Assembly: GCF_009469605.1 (NCBI RefSeq)
Contig: NZ_SSXU01000009.1
Location: 1-64,000 of the forward strand
DNA: 64,000 nt
Direction: 5' to 3'
Source of the DNA: Zoogloea sp. 1C4
GTDB taxonomy: Bacteria > Pseudomonadota > Gammaproteobacteria > Burkholderiales > Rhodocyclaceae
Below, in pieces: positions 7,555 through 16,831 of this stretch; within the stretch, counting starts at the first letter, position 1; the number at the start of each line of letters is the position of its first letter. The translations under genes and the position numbers were made by a program. The notes beneath the pieces were generated by a model. It was not told the DNA's origin. It searched no databases and worked only from the letters and a program-made list of their open reading frames with translations.

Positions 7555-9044
7555 CAGTTTGTCCTCTTCGCCCGGGCGACGCCTTGGGCGATGTCGTCGT
7601 GACCAATCAACACGCCATGCACCCGGATGAGGGGCTGGCCGATAAGTTTGACCAGCATGTCTCCCTTGCCAAGCAGCTGTTCTGCGCCAACATCGTCAAG
7701 AATGATGCGGGATTCGGTGGCCTTCTGGACTGTCAGGGCAATGCGGCTGGGGATGTTGGAGCGCAGCAAACCGGAGAAGGTCTGAGCGTCGGGGCGCTGG
7801 GTTGCCAAGACGAGGTGGATGCCGCTGGCGCGAGCTTTCTGGGCAAGGCGTACCAGTGGCTCTTCGATCGCTCCGGATTGCAAAATCAGATCAGCGAGTT
7901 CCTCTACGATCACAACGATGCGGGCCCACCCTTGACTCGCTGCGCGCGGGTCGTCGATGTCTCGGGCACCCAGGCTCGCCAGTGTGGCTTCCCGTTGATT
8001 CATCACGTCCACGAGTTGCTGCAGGCTGCTCAGCGCGTCGGGCGCATCGCACAGCACCTGTTGCCCGATCACATGCGGCAACTTGGCGTAGGGGGCGAGT
8101 TCGACGCGCTTGGGATCGATCAGCAGTAATTGCAGGCGTTCCGGGCTGTGTCGCTCTAAAAGGGAAAGTAGCAGCGCATGCAGACAGACGCTCTTGCCGC
8201 TGCCTGTTGTGCCGCCGATCAAGAGATGAGGGGCGCTGGCGAGGTCGAAGCCGACCCCATCGCCGCCCACATCCTCGCCCAGATAGGCCGGCAAGCGCCA
8301 TTCCGCGGGTGCCTGTGCCAGCCAGGTGTAAAGCGCTGCTGGCTGCACCGGGTGCCAGTGGCTTGCCGGTCGGGGTACATCAACGGCGGCGATGCGTGGC
8401 TCCAGAGTCGACGACACAAATACGCCTTGATCGCCCAGGCCGAGGGCGAAAGCAAGCTTGTCCAGGCCACGGGTGAGCAGGCCGTGATCATTCACGTCGC
8501 GCAGGCGGACGTGGTAACGGCTCAGGCGTGGGCCATTCTGGAGGGATACCACTTCGGCAGGGATGCCGATTTCAGCCAGCGCGCGGAGAAGCTTTTCGCT
8601 GTCGTCGGTCGGCGTTTGGGGGACGGTTCCCGCTACATCGCCCAGCAACTCATGGAGCAGATAGTCGTGAAAATCGTGGGATTCCATCCAGGCGCTGCGA
8701 AACTCCCGCAGTCCCCGCCGGACGTGGCGTTGTAACCAGCGGACAAAGGCATCGTTGTCGGCAAACAAGTCTTCGCCATGGCGAACCGACAGCATGGCGC
8801 GTAGCAGTGGCGTGATGTTGTCGTCGCCAGTTTTACCGTCACCGGTTAGCTGTTCAAGGTCGTACTCCTTGCCGCCGCTCTCTCTGTGGTCGAGAGATTC
8901 ATCAGGTTCGGTTTCGATGCGCAAGGATCGACCAAGGGCAAGCCGCAGCACGCTCCATTTCGGCAGGCTGGTCTTTAGCCCCTTCTTCAGCACCGTCTCA
9001 ATGACTTGCTCGTCCTGACGGTCGGTGTAGATCTTGGTTGCCAT
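7554..9044 (-). CDS. DndE-domain / FtsK-type DNA translocase fusion
   Basis: Residues about 10-115 resemble DndE (DUF1832): a basic N-terminal helix, LPKWSVLRLALGRSL, then GGKEYDLEQLTG and the terminal WLQRHVRRG. DndE binds nicked DNA in phosphorothioation complexes. Residues about 230-490 are an FtsK/SpoIIIE motor: P-loop GTTGSGKS (278-285), IDPKRVEL, Walker B-like IVVIVEELADLI (Glu where FtsK usually has Asp), LATQRPDAQTF and SRIILDD. There are no membrane spans and no C-terminal gamma domain. The gene starts 1 nt after the dndD stop and its own stop overlaps the next ATG. It probably replaces free-standing DndE. Confidence 0.8.
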   Translation of the reverse strand: MATKIYTDRQDEQVIETVLKKGLKTSLPKWSVLRLALGRSLRIETEPDESLDHRESGGKEYDLEQLTGDGKTGDDNITPLLRAMLSVRHGEDLFADNDAFVRWLQRHVRRGLREFRSAWMESHDFHDYLLHELLGDVAGTVPQTPTDDSEKLLRALAEIGIPAEVVSLQNGPRLSRYHVRLRDVNDHGLLTRGLDKLAFALGLGDQGVFVSSTLEPRIAAVDVPRPASHWHPVQPAALYTWLAQAPAEWRLPAYLGEDVGGDGVGFDLASAPHLLIGGTTGSGKSVCLHALLLSLLERHSPERLQLLLIDPKRVELAPYAKLPHVIGQQVLCDAPDALSSLQQLVDVMNQREATLASLGARDIDDPRAASQGWARIVVIVEELADLILQSGAIEEPLVRLAQKARASGIHLVLATQRPDAQTFSGLLRSNIPSRIALTVQKATESRIILDDVGAEQLLGKGDMLVKLIGQPLIRVHGVLIGHDDIAQGVARAKRTN

Positions 9045-9045
9045 C

Positions 9046-11097
9046 TCAGGCCGTCTCCACGTCGTACATGCGAGCGTTAGTAATCACTTTAGTGTGCTCG
9101 CCGTCCGCGTTTTCGAGACGGAATTCGGCGCAAACATGCGGTTGAATCAAGCGGTACTTTTCAATATCGAGCTCTGAGTCTGTTGGCAATAAGATCACTT
9201 GATGAGCAACGCGATGGTAGAAATGCTCTAGGAGGTTATGCTGGTGAGATCGATCAAGGCGCCCCAATGGGCTGTCAAAGATCACTGGCGCTAAACTCCC
9301 AGTAAAATCTTTGAGAGCCCATTGAAGGGCGTGTGCCATCAGCTGCTTCATCCCCGCAGAAATATTCGCCATGCCGACCTCCTGGCCATCCGCGCTCAGG
9401 TAGGTCAGCGCAAAATCGGCATCGATGGTGATGCGGTCGATCTGTCCGTGGGAACTCATCAGTGACTTGAAGCGCAGATTGATCTGCCGCTCGATGTCCT
9501 CGCGCCTGCTGTCCTTGAGGCGTTTCTTGTAGTCGTCGAACAGCTGCTGGGCCTGACGTGCCCGGGCAATGCGCCGTGAGTTGATCTCGCCTTTGACCTG
9601 TTCTGTCTGCTTGCGGCTTATCTCCGTCTTGATCTTGTCCAACTGGATTTGCAGATTGGTGCTCTCTGTGTCGACGCCGCCCATCTGCCGCATGAAATCG
9701 TCCCGGCGCTGTGCTGCCTCGGCAATCTCGCCTTCCCGGCGCTTGAAGTCTTCTTGCTCTTCCGGAGAGATGTTGTCGAGCGCGTCCAGTTGCGCTTGAA
9801 GATCCTGCATGGTGCGGCGCAGGCGGCTTGCTGTCTTCAAGTCGTCTGCCAGGTGCCCCCGTTCACGCTCGGCTTGTCGGAAGTAGTCGAAGCGGCCCCT
9901 TAGGTCGAGAATATCGCTGGCTTTCAGACTGAAGAAACCACCGCTGGGCAGTTCGGTGAGACCGTCGAAGAGTTTTCGCAGCTTGTGTTTGTAGTGCTGC
10001 TTCTGGGCGTCGGTCAGCGGTGGGCTGGAGTGCATCGGACGGTCGAACAACTGTTCGGGAAGGTACTGGGCAACTTCCTTGATTTGCTCGGCAAGCATTT
10101 GATTCGGATTGTGGGTTGCCTCTGCCAGCTGCGCTGCGACCTGTTGAACCAAGGGTGAGGCAGCCCATAGCGGGGCAGCCTGGGGAAGCGTGTTGCCGAT
10201 GCTGAGGCATAAGGCCTCATATTGTTCTCGGGTATCGGCGAGTTGCTTGCGCAGCCTGGGCTCGTCCCGCTGAAGCGATTTGGCACGGAGCGAATCGTTC
10301 TTGCGCTGCAGGCGGAGGATGGTGCGATCCTCGTGATCGATGTCTGCCTGTAGTTCGTCTCGTTTGGCTTGCAGTGACTGCAGCTGACCTTCGCTTTGTT
10401 GCTTTTGCCCCTCCAGTTGCTTCAGGTCAGCTTGGATTTCCGGCGCTTGGGCGCTTTGCCGCCACTTCGATATAGCTCGCCCCAGGTATTCATCGAGGGT
10501 GTCAATGGTGCTGATGTCGAGCAGGCGCTCAATTTGCCGCAACTGACCTTCTCGGTTGGCTTCGGCAATCTGCTGTACCTGCTCGCCATCGTAGAAAAAG
10601 AAAGGCACGACGCTCTTGGGCAGGCGTCGTTCTAGGAACTCTTCGGCGCTGTCTTCGTCGTCGATGACGTGGCCGAAATCAGTGTCGAAGTCGGTTTCGA
10701 TGTGCAGATGGTGTTGAGCTTCGTTGCCGGTGAGGATCCAATAACGTTCAGCGGCTACGGTGCCTTGATCCTCTCGCCATTTGATTCGAACGCCATAGCG
10801 GGTGTCGGACTCGCCAATTTCGCGGGCGCGACGATTGAAAATGCCGCGCCACTCCTTGCCATGCCCGAGCAAATAACTGTTAGGGCGAAGCTTGGTGCCA
10901 TCGATGACCCGCTGCAACATGTCTGCGCTGGTTCCCAGAAACAGCAGTTTCACGCTATTGATGAAACTGGTCTTGCCGAAGCCATTACGCCCCGAGATCA
11001 GGACCAACGGCCGCTCTGCCGTCGGAGTGGGCAACTCGAAGACCTGTTGTCCAAAGTAGGAAAACAGGTTGGTGATACGGATTTCCTCAAAGATCAT
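9046..11097 (-). CDS. dndD: DNA phosphorothioation protein DndD, SMC-like ATPase
   Basis: This 683-residue SMC/Rad50-like ATPase has an N-terminal P-loop SGRNGFGKTS (residues 35-44), long coiled coils over roughly 200-530, and a C-terminal head with a signature NISAGMKQLM and Walker B APVIFDSPLGRLD. DndD supports sulfur incorporation by the Dnd complex, probably by reshaping or nicking DNA. A TTG at 11112 would add five residues; ATG 11097 (MIFEEIRITNL) gives the standard family N-terminus and overlaps the dndC stop by 11 nt. The order dndC-dndD-(dndE) is the canonical one, which supports the assignment strongly. Confidence 0.9.
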   Translation of the reverse strand: MIFEEIRITNLFSYFGQQVFELPTPTAERPLVLISGRNGFGKTSFINSVKLLFLGTSADMLQRVIDGTKLRPNSYLLGHGKEWRGIFNRRAREIGESDTRYGVRIKWREDQGTVAAERYWILTGNEAQHHLHIETDFDTDFGHVIDDEDSAEEFLERRLPKSVVPFFFYDGEQVQQIAEANREGQLRQIERLLDISTIDTLDEYLGRAISKWRQSAQAPEIQADLKQLEGQKQQSEGQLQSLQAKRDELQADIDHEDRTILRLQRKNDSLRAKSLQRDEPRLRKQLADTREQYEALCLSIGNTLPQAAPLWAASPLVQQVAAQLAEATHNPNQMLAEQIKEVAQYLPEQLFDRPMHSSPPLTDAQKQHYKHKLRKLFDGLTELPSGGFFSLKASDILDLRGRFDYFRQAERERGHLADDLKTASRLRRTMQDLQAQLDALDNISPEEQEDFKRREGEIAEAAQRRDDFMRQMGGVDTESTNLQIQLDKIKTEISRKQTEQVKGEINSRRIARARQAQQLFDDYKKRLKDSRREDIERQINLRFKSLMSSHGQIDRITIDADFALTYLSADGQEVGMANISAGMKQLMAHALQWALKDFTGSLAPVIFDSPLGRLDRSHQHNLLEHFYHRVAHQVILLPTDSELDIEKYRLIQPHVCAEFRLENADGEHTKVITNARMYDVETA

Positions 11098-12403
11098 GGG
11101 CGGGGTCTGCAAGCTTTGCCTGTTCGATGTCCTTCTCGATCAGCGCGGTAATGTCACGTTCCAGTTCTGTCTTGGCACCCCACCGGTCGAGGTAGGCGTA
11201 TTGGCTTTTTACGGTGTCCAGTAGGCGTTGCGCGAGCTCTAGCGGGAAATCGGCGTCGCGCGCGCAAACTTCGAGTAGTGGATCGTCGGATTGCAGGCAA
11301 GTGAAGGGTTTGTCCATGGCGTTCTCCCGGCCGAAACGACTTGCGATTTGGCGTGCCATGTCACTGTAATCGAACTCTTCGCGCCATGTCTTCTGAATGA
11401 AGGCCAGGCTTTCATCAGAGATGAGCGGGAAACCCACGCCCTGTTCCAGCGTGAGCAGCTTCTCGAGAATTTCCATCCGCGTGTTCGGGTTGAACGGGCC
11501 AGGGCCGGCTGACTTGCCGTCGCGACGAAGTGGCGAGCGACGTTCGGCATTTTCGCGAATGGCTTTCAGCCAGTCGCGAAAATTTGCCAATGGTTGCAGC
11601 TTCTCCTCCCCGGAGTGGATGAAGCCCTGCATCGACTTATCCTCCTTCACCACCGTGCAAGTCCAACATCCAAAGCGGCTTCCGCCGCAGGATGGCGTAT
11701 TGAGATCAAGCACGACCGGGCACTCTCCTCCGTTGGCCTGGCGGTAGAGCGACAGCATGAAGTCGTGGCTACCTCCCCACGGGGGCGGGTAGGAGTAGAG
11801 ATAGTCCCAAACTTCGTCGGTGGTCCAGTCCACAATGGGTGTTGCAACCAGCGCATCAGGGATTTCGTGGTGACGATTCAACCCAAACTGGTTGGTTTCG
11901 CGAGCGGCGATGGCGTTGCCTCGGGATACGCTCTCGTTGCTGCGTGTTCCGAGCAACAGAATGACGCTGCCGTGTTTGCGGGTGATCGCGTCGATTGCTC
12001 TCCGCGAGGGCTTGATCTTCATGTTTGTGGTGCACCAGCGAAACCATCGGGTTGGGGGGGGGTACCCCAGTCCGATGAGTTTCGACCAGAACTCCTCGTC
12101 TGCTTCCGGCGTAACCAACTCGACCGACAGATCCAGTCGTTGCTTTTTGGCGGAAAGACCAATCTGGCTCAAGGTGCTTGAAACGTACTGAGCGACGTTG
12201 GGTGCCTCTACGCCGGTGTCTGAAGATACGACGAAGACGGGCTTGCCCGATTTGCCAGCAGCTTGCTCTTCCATGAGCAGCTCATACACCAGCTGAAGAA
12301 CGGCGGTCGAGTCCTTGCCGCCCGAGTAAGCGACAACCCAAGGGCGCGTATCGGACTCGTAAAGAATCCGCAGGGATTCTTTGGTGGCTTCCAGCTTGCT
12401 CAT
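11087..12403 (-). CDS. dndC: DNA phosphorothioation protein DndC
   Basis: DndC (438 residues) is a PAPS-reductase-like ATP pyrophosphatase that activates the DNA backbone and delivers sulfur. The PP-loop SGGKDS is at residues 27-32; a cysteine set including RWCTTNMK and CGGSRFGCWTC fits the iron-sulfur cluster of the family. The start is ATG 12403 (MSKLEATKESL); 52 in-frame codons upstream are shadow sequence. It is the first gene of the dndC-dndD-dndE/ftsK-ATPase-DUF4435 series, 53 nt after the toxin gene. No dndA or dndB is nearby, so sulfur would have to come from a cysteine desulfurase encoded elsewhere, such as IscS. Confidence 0.9.
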   Translation of the reverse strand: MSKLEATKESLRILYESDTRPWVVAYSGGKDSTAVLQLVYELLMEEQAAGKSGKPVFVVSSDTGVEAPNVAQYVSSTLSQIGLSAKKQRLDLSVELVTPEADEEFWSKLIGLGYPPPTRWFRWCTTNMKIKPSRRAIDAITRKHGSVILLLGTRSNESVSRGNAIAARETNQFGLNRHHEIPDALVATPIVDWTTDEVWDYLYSYPPPWGGSHDFMLSLYRQANGGECPVVLDLNTPSCGGSRFGCWTCTVVKEDKSMQGFIHSGEEKLQPLANFRDWLKAIRENAERRSPLRRDGKSAGPGPFNPNTRMEILEKLLTLEQGVGFPLISDESLAFIQKTWREEFDYSDMARQIASRFGRENAMDKPFTCLQSDDPLLEVCARDADFPLELAQRLLDTVKSQYAYLDRWGAKTELERDITALIEKDIEQAKLADPAHDL

Positions 12404-12456
12404 TGGTCGTGCGACGAGAGTCGTTGTTGAAGGTGCATCACGTGTTGGGGTGGGGG

Positions 12457-12873
12457 CTAAGCCACAAACGGGTTGTGGACGGTGACGCCGTCGTATTGCT
12501 GCCCGTGGGAGAGGTCTTCGCTGATGACGGTGTGGGCGCCGAGGCGTGCTGCGGCGCAAAGGATTGCCGCATCCCAGTGGCTAAGGTTGTAACGGTTACG
12601 CAGACTGAGGGCCGCGAGCACCAGTTCACGATCGACTGCTTGGACAGGGCGTCTGGCGGCCAGGCTTTCGACAAAAGCCTGGGGCGCTGTCGGCAGCAGG
12701 CCATGACGGGGCTGGCGAGCGTTGGCGTAGAACTCCATCAGTACCTGCGTGGACAGGCCCCAGTCGGTGCGGGCCACCCAGCTTCGGGCAATGGGCCGCT
12801 TGGCTGCGTGGTCGCTGGCCAGCGAGGTTGCGTAGATCAGGATGTTGGTGTCGAGGAAGTAGGGCGAACTCAT
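12457..12873 (-). CDS. PIN-domain toxin (VapC/FitB type)
   Basis: This 138-residue PIN-domain RNase has the acidic active-site residues in order: Asp in FLDTNILIY, Glu in LSTQVLMEFY, Asp in LSHWDAAILCAA and a later Asp in VISEDLSHG. Such toxins cleave tRNA or other RNAs when their antitoxin is degraded. The ATG overlaps the antitoxin stop (ATGA), so the pair is coupled. The operon lies between ahcY and dndC on the same strand; it may stabilise the defence island, and its transcript could read into dndC only 53 nt downstream. Confidence 0.9.
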   Translation of the reverse strand: MSSPYFLDTNILIYATSLASDHAAKRPIARSWVARTDWGLSTQVLMEFYANARQPRHGLLPTAPQAFVESLAARRPVQAVDRELVLAALSLRNRYNLSHWDAAILCAAARLGAHTVISEDLSHGQQYDGVTVHNPFVA

Positions 12874-13232
12874 GGTTTGTACTGCGCCTGCTCTTCCTGT
12901 AACTGGTAGTCGAATTCTCGCGAGAGCGCGCGGTCATGGGCTTGGCTACGGGTGAGGATCGGCGCCTGACCCCACTGGCTTCCGGTCACGATTGAATCAA
13001 GTTGATCGAGTAGATCGTCGGACGAGGCCGCTTGGGGACCCTCGAGGCCATGGCTGGCAGCCAAGGCGGGTGGGAGGGGCGGATGCGCCTTGGCGGAATC
13101 CTCGTTGCGTGCGACGGCTTCGACGATCGCCATCAGCTCGCCCTGAAGCGAACGGTGATGGGCCGCGGCGAGTGCACGAAGCTGCTCGGCCAGTTTGTCC
13201 GGAACATTCTTGATGGTGAGCGTGACAGGCAT
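12870..13232 (-). CDS. VapB/FitA-type antitoxin
   Basis: The 120-residue protein starts MPVTLTIKNVPDKLAEQL, typical of ribbon-helix-helix (FitA/Arc-like) antitoxins: a beta strand that binds the operator, then two helices. Its C-terminal part, about residues 60-120, is longer than in minimal antitoxins and should wrap the toxin. Translation starts at ATG 13232, six bases from a perfect 14-bp palindrome (13238-13274), the likely autoregulatory site. Coupled to the toxin through ATGA. Confidence 0.85.
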   Translation of the reverse strand: MPVTLTIKNVPDKLAEQLRALAAAHHRSLQGELMAIVEAVARNEDSAKAHPPLPPALAASHGLEGPQAASSDDLLDQLDSIVTGSQWGQAPILTRSQAHDRALSREFDYQLQEEQAQYKP

Positions 13233-13237
13233 GGCTT

Positions 13238-13274
13238 AATCCACAATGGAATCATTATGGTTCCATTGTGGATT
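13238..13274. promoter_or_regulatory. perfect palindromic operator of the toxin-antitoxin operon
   Basis: AATCCACAATGGAA (13238-13251) and TTCCATTGTGGATT (13261-13274) are exact inverted repeats around a 9-nt spacer, directly upstream of the antitoxin ATG. Ribbon-helix-helix antitoxins autoregulate by binding such sites, so I infer it is the operator overlapping the promoter. Confidence 0.8.
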
Positions 13275-13295
13275 CTCGGTGGGCTTGAATCAAGT

Positions 13296-14708
<1,413 letters not shown>

Positions 14709-14744
14709 GAGATTTCCTCGAACGTGTGGCCGGGAAGGGAGAAC

Positions 14745-14818
14745 GCGCAACAGCTTGCGCGGTACTGCGGGTGGCTGCGTACGAACGGCTCACCGCGTCT
14801 CCCCGTGCCCGGCACGGG
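14745..14818 (-). other. hairpins between SAH riboswitch and ahcY
   Basis: Two perfect stems follow the aptamer in the leader: CCCGTGCC/GGCACGGG near 14802-14818 and GCGCAA-cagc-TTGCGC at 14745-14760. They are candidates for the expression platform, but no T-run identifies a terminator, so translational control is possible as well. Confidence 0.4.
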
Positions 14819-14840
14819 TTTGCAAACAAAGCATGGACGG

Positions 14841-14940
14841 GTGAGCGCGGTTTCTGGTGCGTCGGGCAAGCCCGGCGGCACTGACATCGAGCCTGGGACG
14901 GCGGGCATTGCACCCGGCGGTCTTGCAGCGCTCCTCGAAG
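14841..14940 (-). promoter_or_regulatory. SAH riboswitch
   Basis: Read on the minus strand, the leader contains CGAGGAGCGCTGCAAG (14922-14937), then CCAGGCTCG (14888-14896), then GCGCTCAC (14841-14848). These are the conserved blocks, in order, of the SAH riboswitch: the P1/P2 5' part, the core strand pairing with CGAG, and the 3' strand pairing with GAGCGC. The element binds S-adenosylhomocysteine and turns ahcY expression on. Its position about 130 nt ahead of ahcY is as expected. Confidence 0.92.
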
Positions 14941-14950
14941 CAAGTCGCGG

Positions 14951-14979
14951 ATTATAACGGGTTTTGTGGCGGATTTTTG
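14951..14979 (-). promoter_or_regulatory. candidate ahcY promoter
   Basis: A perfect TATAAT lies on the minus strand at 14951-14956, overlapping the dsbD stop codon. The spaced -35 region (14974-14979, CAAAAA) is poor. Transcription would start around 14944, right at the 5' edge of the riboswitch, which supports the call. Confidence 0.55.
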
Positions 14980-16778
14980 AGTGCTGAATCCAGCACCTTG
15001 CCGAAAATCTCCGCTTCCTGGAAGCCGACGACGCGCAGCGCCTTGCGCTCGGCGCCGGTGGCGTCGAAGAAGATGATGCCCGGCGGGCCGAAGAGGTTGA
15101 AGCGCTTGAGGAGCGCCTTGTCGTCGTCGTTGTTGGCGGTGACGTCGGCCTGGATCAGCTGGAAGCTGGCGAGGCGGCGGGCAACGGCGGGGTCGGCGAA
15201 GGTGAAGCGCTCCATCTCCTTGCACGAGATGCACCAGTCGGCATAGAAATCCAGCATCACCGGGCGGGTGGCGGTTTTCAGCACCGCGTCGAGCTCTTCC
15301 ACCGAGCGCACGCGCTGGAACTTCGTCTCTGCTGCCGGGGCTGCGGCGGCCTGGGCGCGCAGGATGGCTAGGGGCTGCAGGGGATCGCGGGAGCCGGCCA
15401 GGGCGCCGATGAACATCGCCGTGCCGGCCAGCAGGGCGATCACGCCCCAGCCCTTCCAGAAGCGCTGCCAGCCGCTGGCGTGGGGCGGCAGGGGATCGAG
15501 GGCGTGGAGGTAGATCGCCGAGACGACCAGGATCGCCGCCCAGGCGAGCATGGTGACGACGCCCGGCAGGACCGGCGAGACCAGCCACACGGCCACCGCC
15601 AGCAGCATCACCCCGAAGGCGCGCTTGACGTTCTCCATCCACGGGCCCGTTTTGGGCAGGGCGCTGCGGGCGAGCACGCCGACGATGATCAGCGGCGCGC
15701 CCATGCCCAGCGCCATCACGAACAGAGCGATGCCGCCGAGGGTGGCGTCGCCGGTCTTGGCGATGTAGAGCAGGGCGCCGGCCAGCGGCGCGGCCACACA
15801 GGGGCCGACGATCAGCGCCGACAGGGTGCCCATGGCGATCACGCCGCCGGGCGAGCCGCCCTTCTGGTGGCTGGCGGTGTCGGAGAGGCGGCTTTGCAGC
15901 GCGGTGGGCATCTGCAGCTCGTAGAAGCCGAACATCGAGAACGACAGCACCACGAACACCAGCGCCAAACCGCCCAGCACCCACGGGTTCTGCAGCGCCG
16001 CCGACAGCAGCGTGCCCGAGAGCCCGGCAGCGACACCGGCCGCGGCGTAGGTGACGGCCATGCCCAGCACGTACAGCGCCGACAGGCTGAAGGCGCGGCC
16101 CTTGGAGATGGCGTGGCCGTGGCCGACGATGATGCCCGAGAGGATCGGGATCATCGGGAATACGCAGGGCGTGAAGGCCAGCAGCAGGCCGAAGCCGAAG
16201 AAGCTCGCGAGGGTGGCGAGCGTGCTGCCGCCAGCCAGCAGGCGGGCGATGCGGCCGGATTCGTCGTGGTCGTCGGCGGCCGCAGCCGGGGCGGGCGTGG
16301 CGGCGGGGGCGTCGCCCTTGCCCAGCGCCCGGGCGAGCAGGCTCTCGCCGGGGCCGCCGCTGGAGAGCGCCACGTCGAGGGTGTGGGTCTGCGGCGGGTA
16401 GCAGATGCCGATGTCGGCGCAGCCCTGGCTGACGAGGGTGAGCGGGAAGGGCGGCTTGCCGGCGGTGACGGGCAGGGTGAAGACGAGTTCCTTGCGGTAG
16501 ATCTCGACTTCGCCGAAGGCGTCGTCCTTCTTGGGCTTGCCGGCGGGGAGCGCGGGTTCGCCGAAGCTGACGCCCTCGGCGTCGAACTTGAAGCGGTGGC
16601 GGTAGAGGTAGTAGCCGTCGGCGATCTGGAAGCGAACTTCGACGGTGTGGTCGTCAATCGCGCGGGCGGTGGCTCGGAAGGCCTGTTCGACGGGCAGCGG
16701 CTCACCGGCGGCGTGTACGCTGAAGGCGGCGAGCAGGAATGCGGCGAAGGCGAGGAGGTGGCGGATAAGACGGATCAT
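14952..16778 (-). CDS. dsbD: thiol:disulfide interchange protein DsbD
   Basis: DsbD moves electrons from cytoplasmic thioredoxin across the inner membrane to periplasmic DsbC/DsbG and cytochrome-maturation proteins. The 608-residue protein begins with a signal peptide (to about residue 23, ending VHAAG). The alpha domain has the CADIGIC pair, the membrane beta domain carries cysteines in TPCVFPM and VGPCVAAP among eight hydrophobic segments, and the C-terminal thioredoxin domain has WCISCK. All six redox cysteines are therefore present. cutA follows the usual arrangement just upstream, 53 nt away on the same strand. Confidence 0.95.
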   Translation of the reverse strand: MIRLIRHLLAFAAFLLAAFSVHAAGEPLPVEQAFRATARAIDDHTVEVRFQIADGYYLYRHRFKFDAEGVSFGEPALPAGKPKKDDAFGEVEIYRKELVFTLPVTAGKPPFPLTLVSQGCADIGICYPPQTHTLDVALSSGGPGESLLARALGKGDAPAATPAPAAAADDHDESGRIARLLAGGSTLATLASFFGFGLLLAFTPCVFPMIPILSGIIVGHGHAISKGRAFSLSALYVLGMAVTYAAAGVAAGLSGTLLSAALQNPWVLGGLALVFVVLSFSMFGFYELQMPTALQSRLSDTASHQKGGSPGGVIAMGTLSALIVGPCVAAPLAGALLYIAKTGDATLGGIALFVMALGMGAPLIIVGVLARSALPKTGPWMENVKRAFGVMLLAVAVWLVSPVLPGVVTMLAWAAILVVSAIYLHALDPLPPHASGWQRFWKGWGVIALLAGTAMFIGALAGSRDPLQPLAILRAQAAAAPAAETKFQRVRSVEELDAVLKTATRPVMLDFYADWCISCKEMERFTFADPAVARRLASFQLIQADVTANNDDDKALLKRFNLFGPPGIIFFDATGAERKALRVVGFQEAEIFGKVLDSALKNPPQNPL

Positions 16779-16831
16779 GGCCGGCAGTGTGGCGGCAGGA
16801 CGGCGGCCCTGCCAGGGGATGGATCAAGAAA

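Noticed and set aside
12404-12559. Upstream extension of dndC by 52 codons
   Set aside because: The extra segment is Arg/Pro-rich and overlaps the toxin gene; ATG 12403 gives the family-standard N-terminus.
5365-13295. Integrase, insertion sequence or tRNA attachment site at the island ends
   Set aside because: I searched by eye for recombinase genes, terminal inverted repeats and direct repeats at both borders and found none convincing.
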